Assembly (NCBI GenBank): GCA_947454705.1
Contig: CANGKZ010000015.1
Span: forward strand, 40,601 to 104,600
DNA length: 64,000 bases
Reading direction: 5' to 3'
Source of the DNA: Verrucomicrobiota bacterium
GTDB lineage: Bacteria; Verrucomicrobiota; Verrucomicrobiia; Limisphaerales; UBA9464
Shown in pieces: positions 1 through 8,344 of this stretch. A program made the position numbers and the translations under genes. How positions within the stretch are numbered: the first letter of the stretch is position 1; the number at the start of each line of letters is the position of its first letter. The notes beneath the pieces are model-generated. The model was given only the letters and a program-made list of their open reading frames with translations. It made no database searches and was not told the origin of the DNA.

Positions 1-909
1 GAGCCGCTGAACCGCCTCGTGAACTTTGGAATCAGCCGAACCCAACTTCATCCGCGCCTCGGTCCATCGAAGCAGCAACGACTCCACGCCCAAAAAAGGT
101 TCAATCAGAGCGGCCGCCTCAGCATGCCGGTTCTGGAGCAGCAGAAAATCCGCGAACGCTCCCAATGCGTACGGATCCCGGGCATCCACCTCCAGTGCGC
201 GCCGGTACGCCGACTCTGCCTTCTCCCGATGCCCCAGCCGTTCCCGGGTTTCAGCCAGTTGGGTCCAAGCCCAGAGACGCCGATCACTCTGTGCATTCGT
301 GGCGCCTTGAAGCACGCGTTCCAGCAATTCGCAGCTTCGAGTTCCTCCACCGGTGAGACTCGCCACGGTCGCAGTGGCGGTCGTGGCGGAGAGCAAATCG
401 GCTCTCTGCCACAAATGGCCCGCCGCGCGACGCGCCAGCTCCAGCTCCCCGCGCACCGCATGCACGGTGGACTTCACCAGCCAGGCCTCCGACGCCCTCG
501 GGTTCGCCGCCACCACGGCATCGAGTTCCACCAGCGACGCCGCAAATTCATGCCGCCGTTGCAGCAACAACGCACGAACCAGTCGAATCTCCGTCGGAGA
601 GTTTGAATCCTTCGACCAGGGTTCCATCGCGTTCATCGCCCAGCCCAACCAGCGAGGATCCGGCTCGCGATGATCCGCCTCCAGGCATCGACGCACGCAC
701 TGCGCAGCGAGCGCTGCGTCTCCGGGACTCTGCCGCAACCGCGTGCGCATCGACTCCACTTCCCGCTGCAGGGAAGACGCCCCGCGCGGACGCACCGAGG
801 CCACGACCTCCGAATCCGCCGACGGGACCCGCCCCGTGGCGGCCCACAACTCCATCGCCATCATCGACGACAGGAACCAGGCGGCCGGGTGATGCAATCC
901 ACGTCGCAT
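1..909 (-). CDS. TPR-repeat protein, 3' end outside window
   Basis: The frame opens at an ATG read from 909 on the minus strand and stays open for 303 codons to the window edge, so the C-terminus is missing. The N-terminus (MRRGLHHPAAWFLSSMM) could be a weak signal or anchor. The rest is Leu/Ala/Arg-rich helical sequence with about 34-residue units of tetratricopeptide type, for example AYRRALEVDARDPYALG and nearby LLQRRHEFAASLVEL. TPRs are protein-interaction scaffolds; no catalytic domain is visible. It lies 126 bp downstream of the DUF4331 gene on the same strand and may be co-transcribed with it. The exact partner is unknown. Confidence 0.75.
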   Translation of the reverse strand, partial: MRRGLHHPAAWFLSSMMAMELWAATGRVPSADSEVVASVRPRGASSLQREVESMRTRLRQSPGDAALAAQCVRRCLEADHREPDPRWLGWAMNAMEPWSKDSNSPTEIRLVRALLLQRRHEFAASLVELDAVVAANPRASEAWLVKSTVHAVRGELELARRAAGHLWQRADLLSATTATATVASLTGGGTRSCELLERVLQGATNAQSDRRLWAWTQLAETRERLGHREKAESAYRRALEVDARDPYALGAFADFLLLQNRHAEAAALIEPFLGVESLLLRWTEARMKLGSADSKVHEAVQRL

Positions 910-1035
910 GACTCAATTCTGATACAACCCTGTTTTCGAACGGTTGGGGCGGGGTTCGCGGGCACACGGAATTTCCGCGAACCCCGCCATCGTCTCCCAC
1001 TCAGGAAACGAACCAACTCTTGGGATCCACTCCGG

Positions 1036-2682
1036 TCACTTCACCGTCGCCGAGAATCCGTCCGCGGTGAGCTTTCCACCTTCGAGACCGACCTTTCCGT
1101 CGGCATCCAGTTGGAGAAACGTCTGCGAGGCCGACGCGGGCGGAACGGTGAGGGTGCGGGTGGCGGGATCATAGGCCGCCTTCACCGGCTTGAAGGAACC
1201 AGTCGCCGAGGCCGAGGTCTTCGGCGTGATGGTGATGGTCGGATCATTGGGCGATCCCTTCAGCGGCGGATTGAGGTACGGGAACTTGTCCGGGAACATC
1301 CCGGCATCCACATACGCTCCATCGGTCAACGGCGCATCCCCCACCGAGGCGTCTGCGGGTTTGAGGAGCTTGCCCATGGCGACGCGGAGTTCGATGTCCA
1401 CGACGTCATCTCCGGGACGGCGTCCATTCGGGAACCCGGCCAGATCCGCCTTCGACGCATCGAGCACGCCCTGGGTGATTCCGGCGATCACACCGAGGTT
1501 GTTCTGCGCCGCCCGCGGGGTCGCAGGAATCGCGGTGTTCAGGCGAAGCATTTCGCCCGCGCCGCCGTTCTTGTTCAAGCCATCGACGCCGGTGACAAAC
1601 GCCGCCACCAGATCGGTGCGGGGAAACAGGGTCGGCGCAGGCACCTTGAAGAGGATCTCCAAAAGCGCAGGCAGCGTGGGATGCGTGACGTAATTGGCGA
1701 AGTTCGTGAGATCGTCCTTCGGCTCGGACGCGTTGAAGCGGTCCTTGTCATCGACTCCGATCACCACCTCGTTGACCAGGGGCGACGACAACCGCGACAC
1801 CTGCGTGAAGGTACTCCCCTGCACGGTGCTCGCCGTGGTCCAGGCGCCAACAATGGTGCCGTTGCCGCCCGCCAACAGGAACTCCTTGGGCACTTCAAGG
1901 GCGAAGGCCGTGACGTTGGCATCGGCCAGCAAATCCTTCGTTCCATCCACCGCGCCAAGCGGGTTGAGGTTCACCAGATCGAAGACCTCGCCGAGATTCA
2001 CCACGAACGGATCCTTCCGTTGTCCCACAAAGACGCGTCCCTTTTTGTCCGTGCCGGGAAGGGCGATCTCGTACTGATACTGATTCGCGTAGGCCTCGTA
2101 GTCGGGGAAGGTCTTGGTTCCCGCGTAGTCCTGCGGCTTGGTGAATTGCAGCGAGCCGGTCACCGAGTTGGTGATCGGGGTGCGGGCGCCGGTGCGACGC
2201 GCGCCTCGAATGACGGTCAGCGAATAGGTCTGGTCCACATTCAACCCGGCATTGTTCCCGGCCGTGATTGGCGCGGCGGCGAGCAGCGGAATGGAATTGG
2301 TACGACGATTTCCCTCGGGTCCGATCGTCAGGGCAATGCCACGCGGCGAGTTCTGAATGCGGAACTGGAAGGTGAGGTCCTCCACCGCATCGCCGGTGTT
2401 GTCCACGTGGATCTCGTACACGGCGTTGGGATCGAGCTGGAAGTAGTTCGGTCCACCGTACGGGCTCTGCAGCGGAATGTAGTTGGCGATGAGTGTGACG
2501 TAGTTGCTGCGCCCCGGTTCGTAGCTGTTGAAGGCATAGAAGTCGGTGGCGTCGAGCTTCGGAGTCGCGGTGATGCCGGGAGCTTCACGGTGACTCGAGG
2601 CCATTGCGGAGGCGGCTCCAGCCAGGGCGGCCAGAAGCGCGGCGAAGCGGATGGGGGTGGGATTCGGATTCTTGGGGTTCAT
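1036..2682 (-). CDS. Secreted DUF4331 domain protein
   Basis: A 548-residue protein. The chosen ATG gives a clear signal peptide (MNPKNPNPTPIRFAALLAAL, then AGAASAMA). Right after it comes the family hallmark SSHREAPGI, followed by a DATDFYAFNS segment. Both are typical of DUF4331 (PF14224), a secreted family of unknown biochemical function found in many soil and aquatic bacteria. The frame continues further upstream, but that part lacks a signal peptide and runs into the intergenic region. The gene is divergent from an ECF sigma/ChrR-like anti-sigma pair, which suggests control by that sigma factor (inference). A TPR gene follows on the same strand. Confidence 0.9.
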   Translation of the reverse strand: MNPKNPNPTPIRFAALLAALAGAASAMASSHREAPGITATPKLDATDFYAFNSYEPGRSNYVTLIANYIPLQSPYGGPNYFQLDPNAVYEIHVDNTGDAVEDLTFQFRIQNSPRGIALTIGPEGNRRTNSIPLLAAAPITAGNNAGLNVDQTYSLTVIRGARRTGARTPITNSVTGSLQFTKPQDYAGTKTFPDYEAYANQYQYEIALPGTDKKGRVFVGQRKDPFVVNLGEVFDLVNLNPLGAVDGTKDLLADANVTAFALEVPKEFLLAGGNGTIVGAWTTASTVQGSTFTQVSRLSSPLVNEVVIGVDDKDRFNASEPKDDLTNFANYVTHPTLPALLEILFKVPAPTLFPRTDLVAAFVTGVDGLNKNGGAGEMLRLNTAIPATPRAAQNNLGVIAGITQGVLDASKADLAGFPNGRRPGDDVVDIELRVAMGKLLKPADASVGDAPLTDGAYVDAGMFPDKFPYLNPPLKGSPNDPTITITPKTSASATGSFKPVKAAYDPATRTLTVPPASASQTFLQLDADGKVGLEGGKLTADGFSATVK

Positions 2683-2968
2683 GGTGCAGTTCAGTTCAAC
2701 CAGTGCCTCGTGTGAAGGCGTTGCGATCCTTCCAACGCACGCCGGTTTCATTCGGATGCATGCTGGCGCCCGCACGCGACGCCGACTCAATCTTCGCTCG
2801 AATGCCGCTCGCGCCGGATCAAAACTGAGGCATCGTTGGCCCGATGAAATTCGATGCATCCGGCGGAGCGCGGCGGGCGTTTCTTCCTGCATGCTTGCAA
2901 CCGCAACCGGTCCCGAAGACCAGTCCGATCGGCTCCCTGGAGTCGAATCGGAGCCGTTGCCAAATCGC
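2683..2968. promoter_or_regulatory. Divergent intergenic region, DUF4331 / ECF sigma
   Basis: This 286-bp stretch separates two divergent transcription units and must hold both promoters. No convincing sigma-70 boxes were found. On the minus strand, TGAAAC and GATCGC lie 17 bases apart around 2725-2755. The spacing is ECF-like, but the boxes are not diagnostic. An alternative upstream start for the sigma gene exists at 2891. Confidence 0.3.
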
Positions 2969-3544
2969 ATGACGACCCCGCGCTCCATCGAGGATGCGGC
3001 GGATGATGCGCTGTTTGAGCGGGTCCGAACCGGATCCACGGAGGCGTTTGCCGCGTTCTACGACCGGCATTCGCGGCTGCTGTACGCCGTGGCGCTTCGA
3101 ATTCTGGGCGATGCCCACGAGGCCGAGGATGTGTTGCAGGACGCCGCCGTGCTGCTTTGGGAAAAGGCACCGGTTTACAATCCGGCGTTCGGCCGTCCGT
3201 TGAGCTGGGCGGTCACGCTCACCCGCAATCGCGCGATCGACCGGGTTCGCGCCCGCAAGCGCAAGTCCGAGCTGCACGAGGCAGCAGGTGCGGACCGGAG
3301 CCGCGAACCCGTGCTCTCCGACGATGCCGCGATGGAACTGTCCGCGGTCGAATCGGCCGGGACCATCCAGTCCGCACTGCTGGAACTCCCGCCCGACCAG
3401 CGACGCGCCATCGAGCTCGCTTTCTTTTCCGGAATGACCCAAACCGAGATCGCCACGGCGCTCGGAGTTCCCCTCGGCACGATCAAGGCGCGGATTCGTC
3501 GAGGGCTGCTGGCATTGCGGGAACTCATGGACGAACCCCTATGA
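2969..3544 (+). CDS. ECF RNA polymerase sigma factor (SigK/RpoE-like)
   Basis: A 191-residue sigma-70 family protein with only regions 2 and 4. Region 2 includes FAAFYDRHSRLLYAVALRIL and the DAHEAEDVLQDA core-binding helix. Region 4 has LPPDQRRAIELAFFSGMTQ followed by the helix-turn-helix IATALGVPLGTIKARIRRG. The start at 2969 fits the family N-terminus; an in-frame ATG at 2891 would add 26 residues. Its stop overlaps the ATG of the next gene (ATGA), a sign of translational coupling with the anti-sigma factor. Sigma factors next to ChrR-type zinc anti-sigmas usually respond to oxidative or envelope stress; the signal here is not shown. Confidence 0.92.
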   Translation: MTTPRSIEDAADDALFERVRTGSTEAFAAFYDRHSRLLYAVALRILGDAHEAEDVLQDAAVLLWEKAPVYNPAFGRPLSWAVTLTRNRAIDRVRARKRKSELHEAAGADRSREPVLSDDAAMELSAVESAGTIQSALLELPPDQRRAIELAFFSGMTQTEIATALGVPLGTIKARIRRGLLALRELMDEPL

Positions 3545-4176
3545 ATTGCACCGAACTTCAACAACTCGCGGCCGCGTACGCCGCCGGTGCCCTGCCTCGC
3601 GCCGAGGCCGCTCGACTCGAAGCACTGGCCGCGCAGGATCCCGATGTTCGCATCGAGCTCGCCCGGTTCATCGATGCCGCCACCCACGCTGCTGCAGCTG
3701 CGGCGGTCGCGGCCCTGCCAACCGGTGCTCCGGTTCCCTCCGCCGCTGCGCGTGCGAGCATCCTTGATCGAATCGCCCGGACCCCGCAGTCGGTTCCCAA
3801 CCCGGCCCCCGCGTCCGAAGTCACCGCGCACCAATTCCTCCCGCACGCCGCGCGAAGCTGGATCCCCACCAAGGTCCCTGGATTCCGGATTCAGCCTCTG
3901 TCCGATGGCGCGGGACAGGGTTACCGCATGATGATTCTGGAACTCGATTCCGGCGCGGTCCTCCCGGCTCACGATCACGCCGGATGCGAGGAGCTTCTCA
4001 TTCTGTCGGGCGACCTGGTCACCGAGGGACGCACGATGGTGGCCGGCGACTTCATCCACTTCGACGCAGGCACGCACCACCACGCGTTGATGTCGCCCGG
4101 CGGATGCCGAGCGGTAATGGTCAGCCAGGTGCCCGCTTCGCCCGCCACACGTCAGGCCGCGGTGGCCGCAGGTTGA
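3541..4176 (+). CDS. ChrR-like cupin anti-sigma factor
   Basis: A 211-residue protein in two parts. The N-terminal ~70 residues (CTELQQLAAAYAAGALPRAE, then the ARLEALAAQDP type) form a small anti-sigma helical domain. The C-terminal ~110 residues form a cupin with the metal-ligand pattern LPAHDHAGCEELLILSGDL and a later DAGTHHHA, as in ChrR. In ChrR the cupin senses singlet oxygen or organic peroxides and frees the cognate sigma. The zinc-binding HxxxCxxC of classical ZAS domains is not visible near the N-terminus, so sigma binding may be metal-independent. It overlaps the sigma gene by 4 bp, and its last 25 bp overlap the convergent phosphoesterase gene. Confidence 0.88.
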   Translation: MNCTELQQLAAAYAAGALPRAEAARLEALAAQDPDVRIELARFIDAATHAAAAAAVAALPTGAPVPSAAARASILDRIARTPQSVPNPAPASEVTAHQFLPHAARSWIPTKVPGFRIQPLSDGAGQGYRMMILELDSGAVLPAHDHAGCEELLILSGDLVTEGRTMVAGDFIHFDAGTHHHALMSPGGCRAVMVSQVPASPATRQAAVAAG

Positions 4177-4955
4177 AGGGTGAACGGGGCGTTCCCGAGT
4201 TCGAACAGGGTGATCTCGGGTCGGCAGTTGAAACGCACGTTCAGCCGGAAGGTTCCAATCCCTGGGTTCACATACAACGTGCCACCCGGGGTCTCAAATT
4301 GACCTAGAATGTAGCGCCCCGTCAGCGTCGGCTGGACCAGTGCACCAATTCCGGGCAGACGAACCTGTCCTCCGTGGGAGTGCCCGGCCAGCATCAGATC
4401 CATCCGGGTGCCATTGAGAGAATCCGCCCAGAGGGGATAGTGCATCAACAGCAGGTTGAACGCTCCAGGCACGGTGGACACAGGACACGGGAGCCTGTCC
4501 ACCCCGGTTAGGTAAATCTCGCCGTCGGCCAGCGAAACCCGCTCATTCTGCAACCACGCGCCTCCGCCTGCGGAAAGGATCCGCCGTCCGATTCGAAAAT
4601 CCGCGCGTGCCCAATGATCGTGGTTCCCGGGCACCGCAAACAGCGGCGCACGGATTCCGCTGAGGATCTTCAGTGCCGGTTCAAAACGGGCCGCCTCCTC
4701 CACCAGATCTCCGGTGAAACAAACAAAATCCGGAACCAGACGGTTGATCTCGGAGACCACCCGCTCCAGATACTCCACGTCGCCCCGGAAATGCACATCG
4801 GTGAAGTGCACAAAACGGCGTCGCACCGGCCCCGAACCCACCTTCATGCGCCGCAACGACAACCACTCCGGCTCCAGCACGCAGGCCTCCGCCCCGGCCG
4901 CCAGGGGAACTCCCCCTGCGAGCAGGCTAAGAAAATGCCGACGTCGAATCTTCAT
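4152..4955 (-). CDS. Calcineurin-like metallophosphoesterase (YaeI type)
   Basis: A 267-residue enzyme with the complete dinuclear-metal signature in order: HFTDVHF, CFTGDLVEE, VPGNHDHW, LMHYPLW and AGHSHGGQ. The N-terminus MKIRRRHFLSLLAGGVPLAA has the look of a Tat or Sec signal (RRRHFLSLL), so the enzyme is probably exported or membrane-attached, like YaeI/YkuE phosphodiesterases. The substrate is unknown. It is convergent with the anti-sigma gene, and the two coding ends overlap by 25 bp. A terminator of the next minus-strand operon lies just upstream, so this gene must have its own promoter in 4956-5060. Confidence 0.9.
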   Translation of the reverse strand: MKIRRRHFLSLLAGGVPLAAGAEACVLEPEWLSLRRMKVGSGPVRRRFVHFTDVHFRGDVEYLERVVSEINRLVPDFVCFTGDLVEEAARFEPALKILSGIRAPLFAVPGNHDHWARADFRIGRRILSAGGGAWLQNERVSLADGEIYLTGVDRLPCPVSTVPGAFNLLLMHYPLWADSLNGTRMDLMLAGHSHGGQVRLPGIGALVQPTLTGRYILGQFETPGGTLYVNPGIGTFRLNVRFNCRPEITLFELGNAPFTLQPAATAA

Positions 4956-5063
4956 GCATCCAATCCCGAGCGCGGGAGGATTCCACCGATCGGATCCGCT
5001 TCGGAATTCCCGCTGCCGCTGCAGACACTGACACCAAGAAGAGTATGACGCTCAATCGGGGCA

Positions 5064-5098
5064 CAAAAAAACGGCCGCCCAACTTTGGGCCGGCCGTT
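5064..5098 (-). terminator. Rho-independent terminator of the DUF3299/ABC operon
   Basis: AACGGCCG at 5070-5077 pairs with CGGCCGTT at 5091-5098. An inner CCCAA/TTGGG stem leaves a loop of two bases. Read on the minus strand, the stem is followed by a run of seven T. It lies 24 bp after the stop of the DUF3299 gene. Confidence 0.9.
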
Positions 5099-5121
5099 GA
5101 TTCGGAGGATCGCTGCAAAGC

Positions 5122-5760
5122 TCACAAGCCAGGGGCGTTCACCCGCTCGCCATCCATTTGATAGATGCCAACGAGGTAGCCGTTTTCGCGGATGGCCCCG
5201 ACCTTGAGTGTGCCCTGGAGCGTGACCGCTTGATCCATCACCGGCTTCACGCCCTTGCTGGTCATCTTGACCGACACCCACTCATTGATCTTGGGGACCG
5301 CGCCGTAGCAGCACATGGATTGATCGCGCATGATCAACAATTCGGTGACCAAGCCGCCCTCCACCTTGAGCGGAAGCATGAATCCCTTGAGCGCCACACG
5401 ACGGCCGTTGTAGGCCTTCACGTCGGCCGGGATCTGCTGGTCGGGATCCTTCGCCGCCACGGAATTCGTCGCACCGGGATCATCGGGCACGTCGTATTTG
5501 AACGCGCTCAACTTGTCGAACCCGACGGTGGCAAACCCGCCTTCGGTGGTTTCAGCCGCGGCCGGCTTGGCATTGGCATTGGCCTTCGCCTCGGCCGACG
5601 GGGCCACCGGCGACAGCGTCCGAATCGGCTCCCCGCGCGGTGCGGCGGTCACCGGACGGATGGGTTCACCGCGAACCGGCTTGGCGGCGTCGGCCGCAAA
5701 GAGGGAGGTCGCACTCAACCCGAGTGCCGCTCCGAGGAGCCAGGAATTCCAGAGTTTCAT
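5122..5760 (-). CDS. Exported DUF3299 protein
   Basis: A 212-residue protein with a signal peptide (MKLWNSWLLGAALGLSATSL, cleavage near LFAADA), a Pro/Ala-rich linker, and a C-terminal DUF3299 domain (PF11736). The domain is recognised from GRRVALKGFMLPLKVEGGL, LLIMRDQSMCCYGAVPKINE and a final YLVGIYQMDG segment. It is the last gene of a four-gene minus-strand operon (ATPase, permease, lipoprotein, DUF3299). It overlaps the lipoprotein gene by 4 bp (ATGA) and is followed by a strong terminator. The paired cysteines in MCCYG suggest metal or redox chemistry, but the family function is not established. Confidence 0.85.
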   Translation of the reverse strand: MKLWNSWLLGAALGLSATSLFAADAAKPVRGEPIRPVTAAPRGEPIRTLSPVAPSAEAKANANAKPAAAETTEGGFATVGFDKLSAFKYDVPDDPGATNSVAAKDPDQQIPADVKAYNGRRVALKGFMLPLKVEGGLVTELLIMRDQSMCCYGAVPKINEWVSVKMTSKGVKPVMDQAVTLQGTLKVGAIRENGYLVGIYQMDGERVNAPGL

Positions 5761-6245
5761 TCGTTGCCTTTCGGAAAATTGAACGCGACGTCGCGATAGG
5801 TCTTACCCCGGACGGTAAGCTCCTGAAGCCGGGCGTCAAAGCTGGGGTTCGACTTCAGCCACTCTGCCGCCCCTTCAAACTGCGAGGTATCCCCCGCCCG
5901 CTCGCCGGTCGCCTGATTCGCCACCGCCTTGAGTTCGAGCACCTGCTCCGTGCCTCCGATGGACGCCGTGATCCGCAGAGACGGCGCGGGCACCCGGAGG
6001 AATTGCTCCAGTTCCCCGTCCATCACGTAGGCCGTCATCTTCCCAGCCGCGGCATCCACCACCAGCTCGAGGTGATGCTCCTCGTGTCCCAACACCACCG
6101 CCGTGCCGCCATGCGGGGCCACGTGCTCATGATGCTGATGCGCGGCCGCGGGCGCCGCCTTGCCGGAATCCGATTTCTGTCCGCAACCGGAGAAGACCAG
6201 CACCAGCGACAGCGCCGCCACCGGGGAGAAACGCCGGAGGGTCAT
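5757..6245 (-). CDS. Small lipoprotein of the ABC/DUF3299 operon
   Basis: A 162-residue protein. The chosen ATG gives a signal with a lipobox (ALSLVLVFSGC, lipidated Cys at ~21). A His-rich patch follows (HQHHEHVAPHGG), and then a beta-rich domain. The His-rich patch directly after the lipid anchor recalls periplasmic metal-binding proteins, and histidines recur in LGHEEHHLELVVD. An ATG 27 bases upstream would add nine residues before the signal. It sits between the permease and the DUF3299 gene and probably forms the exposed periplasmic part of this transport system. No family name can be assigned. Confidence 0.75.
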   Translation of the reverse strand: MTLRRFSPVAALSLVLVFSGCGQKSDSGKAAPAAAHQHHEHVAPHGGTAVVLGHEEHHLELVVDAAAGKMTAYVMDGELEQFLRVPAPSLRITASIGGTEQVLELKAVANQATGERAGDTSQFEGAAEWLKSNPSFDARLQELTVRGKTYRDVAFNFPKGNE

Positions 6246-6304
6246 TCCTGAGATTGAATCGATGCGTTCCATTTTCGGTACAAGGTCGGACGAAGACACC
6301 CGGC

Positions 6305-7510
6305 TCAAGATTCGGGGGAAAGTCCGTCGGCCACGTCGGTGCGGTAGGCCTTGAGGGCCGGAACCACTCCGGCGAGGGCCGACATGCCCATCATGGCCAG
6401 CGGAGCCCACAGGAAGACCGCATTGGGTGCGAGCGGGTCGAGCACCACGCCCGTCTGCGCGCGGATAACCCAGGCCACGACATACAAAATCGCCAGGTAG
6501 ATCGCAAAGCCCACCGCCATGCCCAGCGCCGCCACGGTCACGGCTTCGAGGACGATGGCGCTGAACACCGTATGACGTCGCGCCCCAAGGGCCCGGAGAA
6601 TGGCCAGGTCGCGTTTCCGGGCACTCATCGAATTGTAAATGCCGGCCAACACCGAACCCGTCGCCACCAGCGCCACGAGCCACGCCACGAGTTCCAACAC
6701 CCTGTCAAACCAGCCAAACCGCTCGAACAAATACGCCACCTGCTCCGCGATCGGCCAGGCCAGCGTGAGACGGTTGCCCTGCCGGTTGTAGAGCAGCTCC
6801 AGTGGTTTTCCGGCAATGGGCGTGCGGAGCTTGATGAGCACCGCGCTGACATCCGTCGCCGCATCTGGATTGTGCCCGCTCATATTTTGAAGCCCGGCGA
6901 GCGGGATCCAAATGACCCGATCCGCCGGCGTGTTCGATGGCTCCAAAATTCCGACCACCACGTAGGTGTCCTGGTGCTGCGCCTTCGGATCGAAGTTCAA
7001 TCCGTGATACGGGTGGAACGAGTCCCCCACCTTCAACCCAAGCTGCCGCGCGGCAAAACTTCCCACCAGGGCCTCGCGGTAGCCGTCCTCGAACACGCGT
7101 CCTCCGGCCCCCACTGCGAATTTTTTCCCCGCGCCATAGCCGGCTTCGGTGAACATCTGAGGAAGCGTCCCCACGAGCCGGTAGCCTTGGTAATTATCCC
7201 CCACCGCGATCGGAATCGCGAGGGCGACGGCCCGATTCGAGGAGACGTCGAGGTAATCATTCCACGGCACATTTCCCGCCGAGGCTTCGAGGTGGAAAAT
7301 GGCGTTCAGGACCAGCTGGAGCTTCGATCCACGGGCGCCGAGCACCGCGTCCCAACCGCCGGTCTGGCCGGTGAAGGTGTCGTGCGCCTGGCGCTTCACC
7401 ACCCACACCGACATGAGCAGTCCGCCCGCCAGCGCAATGGCCAGGGCGGTGACCACCGTGGAGAGCGCGTGCTGGCGCAGGCTGCGCCGAACGAGAAGCC
7501 AGAGCGTCAT
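6305..7510 (-). CDS. ABC transporter permease, MacB/FtsX type
   Basis: A 401-residue membrane protein. One N-terminal membrane segment (STVVTALAIALAGGLLMSVW) is followed by a periplasmic MacB-like core of ~200 residues. Three C-terminal segments of FtsX type follow, the last ones around AALGMAVGFAIYLAILYVV and WAPLAMMGMSALAGVV. It overlaps the ATPase gene by 4 bp, so the two are a unit. FtsX-type transporters are usually mechanotransmitters or lipoprotein/small-molecule exporters rather than importers. With the His-rich lipoprotein and DUF3299 protein downstream, a role in metal or envelope handling is a reasonable inference. Confidence 0.9.
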   Translation of the reverse strand: MTLWLLVRRSLRQHALSTVVTALAIALAGGLLMSVWVVKRQAHDTFTGQTGGWDAVLGARGSKLQLVLNAIFHLEASAGNVPWNDYLDVSSNRAVALAIPIAVGDNYQGYRLVGTLPQMFTEAGYGAGKKFAVGAGGRVFEDGYREALVGSFAARQLGLKVGDSFHPYHGLNFDPKAQHQDTYVVVGILEPSNTPADRVIWIPLAGLQNMSGHNPDAATDVSAVLIKLRTPIAGKPLELLYNRQGNRLTLAWPIAEQVAYLFERFGWFDRVLELVAWLVALVATGSVLAGIYNSMSARKRDLAILRALGARRHTVFSAIVLEAVTVAALGMAVGFAIYLAILYVVAWVIRAQTGVVLDPLAPNAVFLWAPLAMMGMSALAGVVPALKAYRTDVADGLSPES

Positions 7511-8190
7511 CGCGGGCCCCCCGTTCGTGCGGCGTGATTGATGTCCGCCAGCGCCCGCTGGTCGGCGAATTGCGAGAGGATCTCCCGGTCGTGACTCACC
7601 AACAGCAGCGCCGCCCCGACCTCCTCGCAGGCACTGCGGATCAGTTTCAAGGCCTCGTGCGCATGAACGGAGTCGAGGTTGCCGGTCGGTTCATCTGCGA
7701 GGACCAATTTTGGGCGGTTGGCCAGCGCCCGGGCCACCGCCACCCGCTGCTGTTGTCCGGTCGAGAGCTGACGCGGCCGGTGGTTCAACCGGTCTCCCAG
7801 CCCCACCCGCTGGAGCAACTCCACCGCGCGCTCGCGGTTGACGCCGTCGCCGAACGACATTCCCAGCAGCACGTTTTCCAAAACTGAGAATCCCTGGAGC
7901 AGATTGAAGGTTTGGAAAATGTACCCGATGGAGCGCGCCCGAAGCCGGTCGCGCGCGGATTCGCCGAGGGTAGAAATCTCCACCCCATCCAGCACCAGGC
8001 GGCCGGAATCGGCCCCAAGAATCCCTGCAATCAGGTGCAAAAACGTGGTTTTACCCGTTCCGCTGGGACCGCTGAGGGCCACTTGGGCCCGCTCCTCCAG
8101 TTGGAACGATGGGATGCGGACAACCTCATGGAGCGTCCCTTCCGGAGTTCGGTAGGACTTTCGAAGGTCTTGAATCTCAAGCAGGGCCAT
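7507..8190 (-). CDS. ABC transporter ATP-binding protein (LolD/MacB type)
   Basis: A 227-residue ATPase with Walker [10 protein letters not shown]-loop region [18 protein letters not shown], signature [15 protein letters not shown], Walker [15 protein letters not shown] and switch His in LVSHDRE. The pattern is that of the LolD/MacB class. The ATG at 8190 begins the usual [13 protein letters not shown]; an in-frame ATG at 8232 would add an unlikely 14-residue tail. It is the first gene of the minus-strand operon and is divergent from the giant gene at 8345, so its promoter lies in 8191-8344. Confidence 0.93.
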   Translation of the reverse strand: MALLEIQDLRKSYRTPEGTLHEVVRIPSFQLEERAQVALSGPSGTGKTTFLHLIAGILGADSGRLVLDGVEISTLGESARDRLRARSIGYIFQTFNLLQGFSVLENVLLGMSFGDGVNRERAVELLQRVGLGDRLNHRPRQLSTGQQQRVAVARALANRPKLVLADEPTGNLDSVHAHEALKLIRSACEEVGAALLLVSHDREILSQFADQRALADINHAARTGGPR

Positions 8191-8344
8191 GACGGACGGA
8201 TCAGCCTGCGCACGCAGGGCGTGGGGAGTCAATGGGCGGAGTGGACTCCCCGGGTGACGATCTCCACGCAGGGGAGGTTGGGAACTTTTGCCGGAAACCG
8301 TCTCGCTATCGGCCCGGGTTTTGCTTCTTTTTCACCCCACCACT

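Noticed and set aside
670..2715. Long plus-strand frame (681 codons)
   Set aside because: It overlaps the minus-strand DUF4331 gene, which has a signal peptide and family motifs; the plus frame is Arg/Gly-rich, typical of antisense reading in GC-rich DNA.
6254..7537. Plus-strand frame of 427 codons
   Set aside because: Antisense to the ABC permease, no motifs.
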